Shown piece by piece: positions 45,125 to 53,690 of a stretch of DNA of 64,000 bases. Position numbers and translations under genes: made by a program. Source of the DNA: Flavobacterium commune (GTDB lineage Bacteria; Bacteroidota; Bacteroidia; Flavobacteriales; Flavobacteriaceae); the NCBI RefSeq assembly GCF_001857965.1, contig NZ_CP017774.1, forward strand, positions 2,356,001 to 2,420,000, in the 5' to 3' direction. A model generated the notes under the pieces. It had not been told where the DNA came from. It made no database searches and saw only the letters and a list, made by a program, of their open reading frames with translations. Numbering within the stretch: the stretch's first letter is position 1; each line of letters begins with the position of its first letter.

Positions 45125-46111
45125 ACTTTTTTTATTTATGAAAAACTCAAAAAAAAGCGCTGTCCAACATGTAAAAGTCTTCAAACTATTAAATGGGGAA
45201 TCCAGTTAAATAAGCAAAGATTTAAATGTAAAGATTGTGGACAATTATTTACATCAAATAATAAATCTGTTTCGGATTCTAATAAAGAAATTTGGTTTAG
45301 AAACTGGGTAATTGGCAAAGATACATTTGATAAACTATCAGTCGAATCAGGATATAGCAAAAGTACATTGCAACGTTATTTTTCTAAAATGTTATCCAAA
45401 GCTCCAATTTTAGAATTTAATTCAACAGATGAAATTTACCTGGTAATTGATGGAACTTATTTTCCAAATGATATTTGTCTGGTGGTTTATAGAAACTTTC
45501 ATTTAAAGTCGACACAGCTTTATAGAATGACTAATGGAGAGCATTTTGAGGAAATAGCAGAAGACTTGCAAAATTTATTAAGTCTAGGAATCAAAATAAA
45601 AAGTATTACATCTGATGGAGACAAATCATCTATAAAAGCCATTAAAAAAGTTTGTCCACGAGTGCCTTTTCAAAGATGTTTAGTCCATATCTCAAGAATG
45701 TGTAGAATATGGCTTACACAGAACCCTAAACATAAATCTGGTTTTGAACTCAAACAAATAGCAGTAAAAATCCATCATATTGATTCTGAATACAAACGAC
45801 AATTATGGCTAATAGAGCTCATTCAATGGGAAGAACGATATAGAGATTTTATTAACCAAAAATCATATAATATTGAAACAGGAAGATATTGGTATACTCA
45901 TAAAATGGTTAGAAGATCATTTACCGTAATCAAGAAAGCTATACCTAACATGTTCCTGTACTTGAAGGATGACAAAATACCCAACTCAACAAACTCTCTA
46001 GAATCCTTTTTTGGACACTTAAAAGGTAACTTGAATATTCATAGAGGATTAAGTTTAGCTAATAGAAAGAACTTCTTGAAATGGTATTTATATTATAAAA
46101 ACCAAACCTAA
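45125..46111 (+). CDS. IS transposase, zinc-ribbon variant; start codon out of frame across an A8 tract
   Basis: The transposase frame is open from 45125 and encodes a zinc ribbon (RCPTCK ... FKCKDCG), a helix-turn-helix-like segment (KLSVESGYSKSTLQRYF) and a DDE-type catalytic domain (YLVIDGTYF, ITSDGDKSSIK, NSLESFFGHLKGN). This is typical of the IS256-like variant Zn-binding transposases. The only nearby ATG (45138) is in another frame and is separated from the zinc ribbon by a run of eight A (45149-45156). Nine A would give a continuous MKNSKKKRCPTC start. Either slippage restores the frame, or an unusual start is used, or the gene carries an indel and is inactive. Confidence 0.78.
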   Translation, partial: TFFIYEKLKKKRCPTCKSLQTIKWGIQLNKQRFKCKDCGQLFTSNNKSVSDSNKEIWFRNWVIGKDTFDKLSVESGYSKSTLQRYFSKMLSKAPILEFNSTDEIYLVIDGTYFPNDICLVVYRNFHLKSTQLYRMTNGEHFEEIAEDLQNLLSLGIKIKSITSDGDKSSIKAIKKVCPRVPFQRCLVHISRMCRIWLTQNPKHKSGFELKQIAVKIHHIDSEYKRQLWLIELIQWEERYRDFINQKSYNIETGRYWYTHKMVRRSFTVIKKAIPNMFLYLKDDKIPNSTNSLESFFGHLKGNLNIHRGLSLANRKNFLKWYLYYKNQT

Positions 46112-46143
46112 AATAGGTTTTTTGTAAGCCATATCAGATTGCC

Positions 46144-46184
46144 GATAATTAAAAGGATAGCTAAAAACTATCCTTTTAATTATC
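46144..46184. terminator. Long hairpin inside the IS downstream of the transposase
   Basis: A perfect 17-bp stem (46144-46160 with 46168-46184) with a 7-nt loop lies 33 nt after the transposase stop. A likely transcription stop or protection against read-through. Confidence 0.65.
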
Positions 46185-46281
46185 GTATAATCATCAAATT
46201 TATTGCTGGCTGGTTGCTCCTCAGCAGAGCCAACTTCCTCTTCAATTTGATAGCGTAATTTAACTAATCCAAAATGAAAAA

Positions 46282-46299
46282 TTACCAACTATTTTTGAC
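46282..46299 (-). repeat. IS right terminal inverted repeat
   Basis: Reverse complement of the left end, 18 of 18 bases. Confidence 0.88.
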
Positions 46300-46334
46300 C
46301 ACATTACCGAAATTTACTCAAGCTTAAAAAAAGA

Positions 46335-46407
46335 CCGCAGATTGCTTCGCCAATTCGCTATCGTTCGAGCCGCAGATTTTTAAAATTTATAATCTGTGAA
46401 TCTGCGG
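46335..46407. repeat. Small palindromic repeat cluster CCGCAGATT/AATCTGCGG
   Basis: CCGCAGATT occurs at 46335 and 46370, and its complement AATCTGCGG at 46399-46407. The last two form a 9-bp hairpin followed by a T-run on the plus strand. It looks like a dispersed intergenic palindrome and may serve as a transcription stop between the IS and lacI. Confidence 0.5.
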
Positions 46408-46455
46408 TAATTTTTTTTGATTTTTTTGATTCTGTAAAATCAAATCTATTGTGGT

Positions 46456-47478
46456 TTAAATTTGAGGTATTCTGGTTGAAGATTGACGGATGAGTAATTT
46501 AGGTGATAAAATCACTTTGTTTTCAGATTTTTTATTGTTGATTTTGTCTAAAAATACCTGGGCAGCCATTTTTCCCATTTCTAAAGGCGACTGGTCAATT
46601 GTAGAAATAGACAATTCCATGAATTTGGTAAAAGGTTCGTTTCCAAAACCAAAAACACAAAAATCTTCAGGGATTTTTATACCGCGCTCTTTTAATTTTT
46701 GAATAGCACCTAAAGCTGCAAAATCACTGGTAGAAAAAATAGCGTTGGGAGGATTCTCTAAGGCTAATAATTTTTCGACAGCATCTCTTCCTTCGGTAAC
46801 ATTACTTTTTATAGAGATGATATAATCGGGATTGATGGGGATATTATTGTCTAATAAGGCTTTTTCGTAACCTCTGTAGCGGTCTTCATAGATTTCTAAC
46901 GAGCGGTCTCCTGAGAAATAAGCTATCTTTTTACAGCCTTGTTCAATAAGGTGTTGGGTGGTCTGGTATGAAGCCAGATAATCATCAATAGTTACCGAAC
47001 TCACATTCTTCATTTCTTTTTTTCGGTCAAAAAAGATTAAAGGAATGTTTTTTTGGATAACGCGTTCTATGTAGTGGTTGTTTTCCTTTGGAAGATTGGA
47101 AATAGACATAAAAATACCGTCAACCTGAGCGTTCAATAAGGTGTTGACATTTTCGACCTCTCTGTTTTCGTCTTCATGAGTTTGACAAATAATAACCTGG
47201 TAGCCTTCAGGATGCAAGCCTTCTTCAATCCCCCGAATTACCGAAGCGAAAAAATTAGTGTTAATGCGAGGCACAATAACACCTACATTGTTACTTTTTC
47301 CACTTCTTAATGCTAATGCTAATTTGTTTTGCTTGTAATTCATTTTATTAGCCGTTTCAAGGACTAATTTTCGAGTGCTTTGACTTATTTTAGGATTGTT
47401 GTTTAATGCTCTCGAAACAGTTGCAGCAGTTATATTTAGCGCTTTGGCAATGTCATAAATTGTTGTTTTTCCACTCAT
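46456..47478 (-). CDS. LacI-family transcriptional regulator, candidate pectin/uronate regulon repressor
   Basis: 340 residues. The N-terminal HTH reads TIYDIAKALNITAATVSRAL and hinge helix KMNYKQNKLALALRSG; a periplasmic-binding-protein-like effector domain follows (NVGVIVPRINTNFFASVIRG, IFFDRKKEM, NAIFSTSDFAALGAIQKL). It is divergent from the GH28/GH105 cluster and faces the uxaA terminator across an IS. Three perfect copies of a LacI-type palindrome lie at promoters of the transporter, kduI and GH28 genes, so it is the clear candidate to bind them. The effector is probably a late uronate intermediate such as KDG (inference from similar regulators). Confidence 0.92.
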   Translation of the reverse strand: MSGKTTIYDIAKALNITAATVSRALNNNPKISQSTRKLVLETANKMNYKQNKLALALRSGKSNNVGVIVPRINTNFFASVIRGIEEGLHPEGYQVIICQTHEDENREVENVNTLLNAQVDGIFMSISNLPKENNHYIERVIQKNIPLIFFDRKKEMKNVSSVTIDDYLASYQTTQHLIEQGCKKIAYFSGDRSLEIYEDRYRGYEKALLDNNIPINPDYIISIKSNVTEGRDAVEKLLALENPPNAIFSTSDFAALGAIQKLKERGIKIPEDFCVFGFGNEPFTKFMELSISTIDQSPLEMGKMAAQVFLDKINNKKSENKVILSPKLLIRQSSTRIPQI

Positions 47479-47805
47479 TATAATTGGTCTATCTCGGTAA
47501 AAATACTATATTTTTTTATATAATTATTTGTTTGGTACTGATATTGATAAGATTTTAAAATCAAATTAAGGTTTTTGCCTTTGTTTTTTATCTAAAATAT
47601 GGTTTTATAGTATTTTACGAATTAAAAGCTTATTTTTTTATAAAGTAAAATAAATGTTCTTTTTTTTGTGTAAATCTATTTTTTTTGATGATTTTTATAG
47701 TTTAAATAAAAAAATAACTATAGATTTGTGTAATCGATTACATGAAATCAACCGTTTTTTAAGTCGAATAATTTTTTTGAATTTAACTTCTTTAATTTTT
47801 AATCC
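47479..47805. promoter_or_regulatory. Divergent control region between lacI and the pectin enzyme cluster
   Basis: 327 AT-rich nt. The only supported elements are TAGATTTG and the operator at 47721-47742. A promoter for lacI must lie here too, but I cannot point to a convincing element. Confidence 0.65.
47721..47742 (+). promoter_or_regulatory. GH28 promoter -7 element and LacI-type operator, copy 3
   Basis: TAGATTTG (47721-47728, full TAnnTTTG match) is directly followed by TGTAATCGATTACA (47729-47742). The -7/operator geometry is identical to that at 35243-35264. Confidence 0.82.
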
Positions 47806-49248
47806 ATGCAAAATAAACTGCATCGTTCGTTTTTTAGTTTCTCTATTGTTTTGGTTTTTGCTTTTTTAACTAATTGTTCAGCCCAAAAAGGAGCGAATGC
47901 CATTTTAGCCAATCCCTGGAAAGTAAAGCAGCAAATTGAAAAGTCAGTAGTAGTTCCTGTTTTTGTCAATAAAAACTATAGTATTGTTGATTATGGAGCT
48001 AAGAGTGGAGGATTGATTAATAATTCAGAAGCTTTTAAAAAAGCAATTGAAGCCTGCGCTAAAAACGGAGGTGGAAAGGTGGTTATTCCGTCTGGTAAAT
48101 TCTTAACAGGACCAATTCATTTGGATAACAATGTCAATCTTCATCTGGAGGCCGGAGCTGAAATTTTGTTCAGCACAAAGTCATCTGATTACCCTTTGGT
48201 GAGAACTTCATTTGAAGGAACAGAATTAATGAATCATTCTCCGCTGATTTATGCTTATAATAAAAAAAATGTTGCTGTGACAGGTAAAGGGATTTTGAAC
48301 GGTCAGGCCGATAATGATAATTGGTGGTATTGGTGCGGTGCAAAACAATACGGATGGGCTGAAGGAAGAGGGAATCAGAATGATCCTCAAAATCGTATTC
48401 GATTAGTAGAATCAGGAGAACAAAATGTTCCGGTTGATGAAAGAATTTATGGTGAGGGCTCTTATTTAAGACCCAATTTTATTGAGTTTTTTGGTTGTAC
48501 AGACGCATTGATTAAAGATGTGAAAATTATAAATGCGCCATTTTGGGTTATTCATCCTATGAAATCAACAAATGTGACGGTTGATGGTGTAACAGTTGAA
48601 AGCCATGGGCCTAATAACGATGGTTGTGATCCTGAATATTCTAAAAATGTGATTATAAAAAACTGTACTTTTAATACAGGAGACGATTGTATTGCAATTA
48701 AAGCAGGTAAAGATGGTGATGGAAGACGTGTAGCCATGAAGAGTGAGAACATTATTGTGAAAGATTGTAAAATGCTTGATGGTCACGGAGGAGTAGTAAT
48801 GGGTAGCGAAATGACGGGCGGAATTAAGAACGTTTTTGTTGAAAATTGCGCTATGGACAGTCCCAATTTAGACAGAGCCATTCGTATCAAATCCAATTCA
48901 AGAAGAGGTGGTATTGTAGAAAATGTTTTTGTTCGAAATATTAAAGTCGGTCAGGTTAAAGAAGCGGTTTTAAGAATTAATATGTTCTATAATGTGTACG
49001 GAAACCAAACAGGCAATTATATTCCTCAGGTAAAGAATGTGATTCTGGAGAATGTAAAAGTTAAAAATGGTGGAAAATATGGCGTTTTAGCTCAGGGATA
49101 TAAAGAATTACCTATTGAAAACGTATTATTGAAAAATGTAACTATTGAGAAAGTAGGAGAGGCTTATTCGATAGATAATGTGAAGAATATTCAGTTTATA
49201 AACACTTATATCAACGGAAAAAAAGTAGCTAGTCCTAAGGGATTGTAA
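47806..49248 (+). CDS. GH28 polygalacturonase-family enzyme, lipoprotein
   Basis: 480 residues with a lipoprotein signal (FAFLTNCSAQ). Complete GH28 active site: PNNDGCDPEYS (Asp272), TGDDCIAIKAG (Asp293, Asp294), DGHGGVVMGSEM (His327) and RIKSNSRRGG (Arg360, Lys362). The right-handed beta-helix starts at IVDYGAKSGG. Similar Bacteroidetes enzymes are exo-acting galacturonidases on pectin or rhamnogalacturonan fragments. First gene of the pectin cluster and directly controlled by the LacI-type operator. The GH105 genes follow. Exo versus endo mode cannot be decided by eye. Confidence 0.92.
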   Translation: MQNKLHRSFFSFSIVLVFAFLTNCSAQKGANAILANPWKVKQQIEKSVVVPVFVNKNYSIVDYGAKSGGLINNSEAFKKAIEACAKNGGGKVVIPSGKFLTGPIHLDNNVNLHLEAGAEILFSTKSSDYPLVRTSFEGTELMNHSPLIYAYNKKNVAVTGKGILNGQADNDNWWYWCGAKQYGWAEGRGNQNDPQNRIRLVESGEQNVPVDERIYGEGSYLRPNFIEFFGCTDALIKDVKIINAPFWVIHPMKSTNVTVDGVTVESHGPNNDGCDPEYSKNVIIKNCTFNTGDDCIAIKAGKDGDGRRVAMKSENIIVKDCKMLDGHGGVVMGSEMTGGIKNVFVENCAMDSPNLDRAIRIKSNSRRGGIVENVFVRNIKVGQVKEAVLRINMFYNVYGNQTGNYIPQVKNVILENVKVKNGGKYGVLAQGYKELPIENVLLKNVTIEKVGEAYSIDNVKNIQFINTYINGKKVASPKGL

Positions 49249-49319
49249 AAGGTAAGGAAGCTTTGAATCATTTTTAGACAGAATTAGAAATATTGAGTAT
49301 TCACGATAAATTTAGCATT

Positions 49320-50552
49320 ATGAGAAAATTTTCTTTGTTTGTATATTCTGGTTTGGGGATATTTACCATTTGTGTCTTGTTTTTATGTTGTAAACCAATT
49401 GAACAAGCAAGAGCCACTGCTGTAAATAAACAAGAACAATCAATTTCTGATAAGTTAAAATGGTCAGAGCGAATGGCATTGTCCATTATGAAGCGTCATC
49501 CTAAAGCCTGGCAGATTGATTATCACGAAAAACCAAAATGGGATTATAAGATTGGTATGATTTTAACGGCTTATGAAAAGTTGTATGCTCAAACTAAAGA
49601 AGAAAAATATTTTGATTACATAAAAGGATATGCCGATACATTGATTGATGATTCTGGGAATTTTCAAAATTTTAATCCTCAGGATCATAATATTGATTTT
49701 ATTAATGCCGGAAAAATTCTTTTTGGGCTTTATAATAAAACGAAGGAAAAAAAATATTTAACGGCTTTACAAACATTACGAAATCAATTTGTTGATTATC
49801 CAAGGACGGTTTCCGGGGGATTTTGGCATAAAAAAATATATCCTAATCAAATGTGGTTAGACGGTTTGTACATGGGACAACCTTTTTATGCAAGATATAC
49901 TGTTGAGTTTGAAAAGGGTGAAAAATTAGACGATGTGGCCCATCAATTTGAGTTGCTTCGCAATCATGCTTATGATAAAGAAACAGGATTGTTTTTTCAT
50001 GCCTGGGACGAAAGTAAAGCAATGCCTTGGGCCAATAAAGAAACGGGGACAGCTCCGCATATTTGGTTAAGAGCTCTGGGTTGGTACGGAATGGCGTTAG
50101 TGGATGTCTTGGATTATTTTCCTAAAGATCATCCTAAACAAAAACAATTAGTAGCTTATTTGAATGAATTAGCCAGCGGTGTTAGTAAATATCAGGACGT
50201 ATCGGGATTATGGTATCAGGTACCGAATTTACCAAACCGGGCAGGAAATTATTTAGAAGCTTCAGGTTCGTCAATGTTAGTTTACGCAATTGCAAAAGGA
50301 GTGCATAAAGGCTATTTGCCTAAAGCGATGAATAAAATTGCTCTTAAAGGTTTTAATGGTTTGACAACTAAACTGATAAAAGTGGACGATAATGGCGAAT
50401 TGCATATCACACAAGTCTGTGCCAGTGCCGGTTTAGGAGGAAATCCATACCGAGATGGTTCATTCGAATATTATATGAGTGAAAAAATCAAAGTTGACAA
50501 TTCACATGGCTTAGGGGCTTTTTTATTGGCAGCAATCGAATTAGATAAATAA
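49320..50552 (+). CDS. GH105 unsaturated rhamnogalacturonyl hydrolase, lipoprotein (copy 1)
   Basis: 410 residues from ATG 49320, which yields a lipoprotein signal (FTICVLFLCCKPIEQ); a TTG nine codons upstream is less likely. Alpha6/alpha6-barrel GH105 features: WDYKIGMILTAYEKLY, NQMWLDGLYMGQPFYARY (catalytic Asp region), YLEASGSSMLVYAIAKG, GGNPYRDGSFEYYMSEK. These enzymes remove the 4,5-unsaturated uronic acid left by pectin or rhamnogalacturonan lyases. Nearly collinear with the next gene, indicating a tandem duplication. The unsaturated product feeds KduI and KduD. Confidence 0.92.
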   Translation: MRKFSLFVYSGLGIFTICVLFLCCKPIEQARATAVNKQEQSISDKLKWSERMALSIMKRHPKAWQIDYHEKPKWDYKIGMILTAYEKLYAQTKEEKYFDYIKGYADTLIDDSGNFQNFNPQDHNIDFINAGKILFGLYNKTKEKKYLTALQTLRNQFVDYPRTVSGGFWHKKIYPNQMWLDGLYMGQPFYARYTVEFEKGEKLDDVAHQFELLRNHAYDKETGLFFHAWDESKAMPWANKETGTAPHIWLRALGWYGMALVDVLDYFPKDHPKQKQLVAYLNELASGVSKYQDVSGLWYQVPNLPNRAGNYLEASGSSMLVYAIAKGVHKGYLPKAMNKIALKGFNGLTTKLIKVDDNGELHITQVCASAGLGGNPYRDGSFEYYMSEKIKVDNSHGLGAFLLAAIELDK

Positions 50553-50577
50553 TAAAAAAAATAATTAAAAACATAAA

Positions 50578-51804
50578 ATGATGAAATTAATGAGAGCAAA
50601 ACAATTTTTATTTACGTTTATTTTAATAGGCGCATTAGGATTTACAAGTTGTAAATCGCAGTCAAACGCAGCTTCGGCATCAAAAGAGCTAACATCTCCA
50701 AAGTTAAAATGGTCAGAGAAAATGGCTTTAACGCTAATGATGCGTCATCCAAAAGCTTTTCAAATTGATGACAGAACTACTGCAAAATGGGATTATGTTC
50801 ATGGTTTAGTAGCCAGTTCTATCGAGGAATTGTACAAAAAAACCAAAGATGAAAAGTATTATGAGTATGTAAAAGGTTATGCAGATGCTTTAATTGATGA
50901 AAAGGGGAATATTGCTACTTATGAGATGGATAAATACAATATCGATATGGTCGTGGCTGCTAATATCTTGTTTGATATTTATGACAGAACAAAAGAAAAC
51001 AAGTATTTAGTTGCGATGCAAACCATTAGAAAACAATTGGATAATCAGCCTAGAACTGCAAGTGGCGGATTCTGGCACAAACAAATTTATCCTAACCAAA
51101 TGTGGTTAGATGGTTTGTACATGGGACAGCCATTCTACGCTCAATATACTACAAAGTTTGAAAATGGAAAACAACTGGATGATGTAGCCAAACAATTTGA
51201 ATTACTTGAAAAAAATGATAAAGATCCTAAAACCGGATTGTTATACCATGCCTGGGACGAAAGCAGAAAGATGCCTTGGGCTGATAAAGTAACAGGGAAA
51301 TCACCTAATTTCTGGTCTCGTGCTTTAGGCTGGTATGCTATGGCATTAGTTGATGTTTTGGATAATTTCCCAAAAGAACATCCAAAACAAAAGGAATTAG
51401 TAGGTTATTTGAACGAATTGGCAGTAGCCTTAGAAAAAGTGCAGGATAAAAAAACAGGATTGTGGTATCAGGTAACGGATATGGCAGGAAGAGAAGGAAA
51501 CTATCTTGAAGCTTCCGGTTCTTCAATGTTTGCTTATGCTTTAGCAAAAGGAGTAAACAAAGGATACTTGCCGGCTAAATTTAAAAAAGTAGCTAATTTT
51601 GCTTTTGACGGATTGACAACCAAATTAATCCGAGTGGATGCCGATGGCGGAATTACTTTGACTCAATGTTGTCAGGTAGCAGGTTTAGGAGGAAATCCAT
51701 ACCGAGATGGTTCTTATGAGTATTATGTAAATGAGAAAAAGAAAGATAATGATCCTAAAGCCACAGGGCCGTTTATCTTAGCGGCAATCGAATTAAACAG
51801 ATAA
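50578..51804 (+). CDS. GH105 unsaturated rhamnogalacturonyl hydrolase, lipoprotein (copy 2)
   Basis: 408 residues with a lipoprotein signal (IGALGFTSCKSQS). It shares the whole architecture of the preceding gene: WDYVHGLVASSIEELYKK, NQMWLDGLYMGQPFYAQY, YLEASGSSMFAYALAKG, GGNPYRDGSYEYYVNEK. The two copies have diverged clearly outside these motifs, so different aglycone preferences (RG-I versus homogalacturonan fragments) are plausible. A terminator at 51831 ends this transcript. Confidence 0.92.
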   Translation: MMKLMRAKQFLFTFILIGALGFTSCKSQSNAASASKELTSPKLKWSEKMALTLMMRHPKAFQIDDRTTAKWDYVHGLVASSIEELYKKTKDEKYYEYVKGYADALIDEKGNIATYEMDKYNIDMVVAANILFDIYDRTKENKYLVAMQTIRKQLDNQPRTASGGFWHKQIYPNQMWLDGLYMGQPFYAQYTTKFENGKQLDDVAKQFELLEKNDKDPKTGLLYHAWDESRKMPWADKVTGKSPNFWSRALGWYAMALVDVLDNFPKEHPKQKELVGYLNELAVALEKVQDKKTGLWYQVTDMAGREGNYLEASGSSMFAYALAKGVNKGYLPAKFKKVANFAFDGLTTKLIRVDADGGITLTQCCQVAGLGGNPYRDGSYEYYVNEKKKDNDPKATGPFILAAIELNR

Positions 51805-51830
51805 TTTCAAGCCATAAAAATTAAAATTTC

Positions 51831-51892
51831 ACCATTAAGAAATTAAGAAAATTTAGACTTAACGTTTCTTGATTTCTTAATGGTTTTTTTAA
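51831..51892 (+). terminator. Intrinsic terminator after the GH105 pair
   Basis: A long stem between about 51831-51850 and 51864-51883 with one mismatch is followed by a T-run. It separates GH28-GH105-GH105 from the GH43 gene. Confidence 0.78.
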
Positions 51893-51990
51893 AAATATCC
51901 TTTTGATTTATAGTGTGTTTCTAGCCAATATCTGCTTATATAAACTTTAGGTTATAAGTTGAAAAAACTTTCGTTCAGATTTATATGACT

Positions 51991-52010
51991 CCTGCCTGTC
52001 GGCAGACAGG
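51991..52010. repeat. Short REP-like palindrome
   Basis: CCTGCCTGTCGGCAGACAGG contains a CCTGTC/GACAGG stem with a GGCA loop. It is GC-rich in an AT-rich gap and looks like a dispersed intergenic repeat. Confidence 0.5.
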
Positions 52011-52054
52011 TATAGGGTAAAGAAAAACACATTATTAATATTTAATTTTCTTCT

Positions 52055-53680
52055 ATGAAGTTTCTAAATAATACATTGGCAATAGGATTAGTTATACTAT
52101 CTGGCCAACTAATTGTTGCACAAAAAACAAATGAGGTTTCTAAAGTTTGGGTAGCTGATAACGGCGACGGAACTTATAAAAATCCAGTTTTACATGCGGA
52201 TTATTCGGATCCCGATGCTATTCGTGTAGGGGACGATTATTATATGACTGCTTCTTCTTTTAATTGTATTCCGGGATTGCCTATTTTGCATTCTAAGGAT
52301 TTAGTCAATTGGGAATTAGTAAATTACGCACTTCCAAAACAGCCTCCTTTTGACATTTTTGATAAGCCACAACATGGAAACGGAGTTTGGGCACCTTGCA
52401 TTCGTTATCACAATGAGGAGTTTTATATTTATTACCCCGATCCTGATTACGGAATTTATATGATTAAAACCAAGGATCCAAAAGGACTTTGGTCAGAGCC
52501 AATATTGGTAAAAGCAGGAGTAGGATTGATTGATCCTGCGCCTTTATGGGATGATGACGGCAAAGCTTATTTAGGTTTTGCTTTTGCAGGAAGTCGTGCC
52601 GGTGCCAAAAGTTTGCTGGCTGTTTGTTCGATGAATCCTGAAGGAACAGTGGCTAATGATGATGCTGTTATGGTTCTTGATGGACATCTTGATGAAGCTA
52701 CGGTAGAAGGACCTAAGTTTTATAAACGCAATGGTTATTATTACATTTTTGCCCCAGCTGGTGGTGTTCCTACAGGCTGGCAAACCGTTATGCGTTCAAA
52801 AAATGTTTTTGGTCCTTATGAAAAACGAAAAGTAATCGATCAGGGTAAAACACCTATTAATGGTCCTCATCAGGGTGCCTGGGTGGATACTCAAACAGGT
52901 GAAGACTGGTTTTTTCATTTTCAGGATAAAGGTGCTTATGGAAGAATTGTGCATTTGCAACCGATGAAATGGATAAACGATTGGCCGGTTATTGGAATTG
53001 ATAACGACAAAGACGGGAAAGGAGAACCGGTTTTAACGTATAAAAAACCAAATGTTGGTAAAACATTTCCAATTATGACACCACCTGATTCAGATGAATT
53101 TAATTCGACTAAATTAGGGCTGCAATGGCAATGGCATGCTAACTATCAGGTGTATTGGGGAATGCCAACATCAATGGGATTTTATAATTTGTTCTGTCGT
53201 CCAATGCCTGAAAAAGCAGTTAATTTATTTGATGTTCCTAATATTTTAGCACAAAAATTCCCGGCTAATGAATTTACGGCTACCTCCAAAATGACTTTTA
53301 ACGCTCGTTTTGATGGAGAAAGTATTGGATTGGTGATTATGGGGTTGGATTATAGTGTGCTAAAAGTAAAACAGCAAAATGGCGAATTGTTTATTTCTCA
53401 GCTTGTTTGTAAAAATGCCGATAAAAAAGGCGTTGAGACAGAATTAGCAGCAGTAAAATTAGATAAAAACACTTTTTATTTACAAACTAAGGTAAAAGCG
53501 GGCGGAATTTGCAGTTTCTTTTACAGTACCGATGGTGAAAATTTTAAAGCCTTAGGCGAAGATTTTAAATCCCGTGAAGGGAAATGGATTGGAGCTAAAA
53601 TTGGTTTAACAGCTCTTAGAGAAGGAAAAATAAACGATGCCGGAAGTGTAGCGGTTGATTGGTTTAGATTTACTAAATAA
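52055..53680 (+). CDS. GH43 beta-propeller glycosidase with C-terminal beta-sandwich
   Basis: 541 residues with a signal peptide (VILSGQLIVAQ). Propeller residues about 30-330 carry the GH43 triad candidates: ADYSDPDAIRVGDDYY (base Asp), LIDPAPLWDDDGKAY (modulator Asp) and ATVEGPKFYKRNGYYY (acid Glu). Residues about 345-541 form a jelly-roll domain like those of beta-xylosidase/arabinofuranosidase GH43 enzymes. In this pectin cluster it probably trims arabinose, galactose or xylose side chains. The next gene starts 10 nt after its stop. Confidence 0.9.
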   Translation: MKFLNNTLAIGLVILSGQLIVAQKTNEVSKVWVADNGDGTYKNPVLHADYSDPDAIRVGDDYYMTASSFNCIPGLPILHSKDLVNWELVNYALPKQPPFDIFDKPQHGNGVWAPCIRYHNEEFYIYYPDPDYGIYMIKTKDPKGLWSEPILVKAGVGLIDPAPLWDDDGKAYLGFAFAGSRAGAKSLLAVCSMNPEGTVANDDAVMVLDGHLDEATVEGPKFYKRNGYYYIFAPAGGVPTGWQTVMRSKNVFGPYEKRKVIDQGKTPINGPHQGAWVDTQTGEDWFFHFQDKGAYGRIVHLQPMKWINDWPVIGIDNDKDGKGEPVLTYKKPNVGKTFPIMTPPDSDEFNSTKLGLQWQWHANYQVYWGMPTSMGFYNLFCRPMPEKAVNLFDVPNILAQKFPANEFTATSKMTFNARFDGESIGLVIMGLDYSVLKVKQQNGELFISQLVCKNADKKGVETELAAVKLDKNTFYLQTKVKAGGICSFFYSTDGENFKALGEDFKSREGKWIGAKIGLTALREGKINDAGSVAVDWFRFTK

Positions 53681-53690
53681 AAATAGAACG

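Larger units (their letters stand above)
45044..46299 (+). mobile_element. Insertion sequence with zinc-ribbon transposase (IS256-like variant)
   Basis: About 1256 bp bounded by 18-bp perfect terminal inverted repeats starting GTCAAAAATAGTTGGTAA (45044-45061 and the complement at 46282-46299). It holds one transposase frame and an internal hairpin. I see no matching target-site duplication in the immediate flanks, so the copy may be old or rearranged. It is inserted between the terminator of uxaA and the 3' end of the LacI regulator gene without disrupting either. Confidence 0.85.

Noticed and set aside
45138..45209. Short ORF from ATG 45138 as an independent gene
   Set aside because: It stops after 23 codons and overlaps the transposase zinc-ribbon frame; it is better explained as the out-of-frame start of the transposase.
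45031..46310. Target-site duplication around the IS element
   Set aside because: The bases directly outside the two 18-bp inverted repeats do not match over any 5-9 bp stretch I can see.
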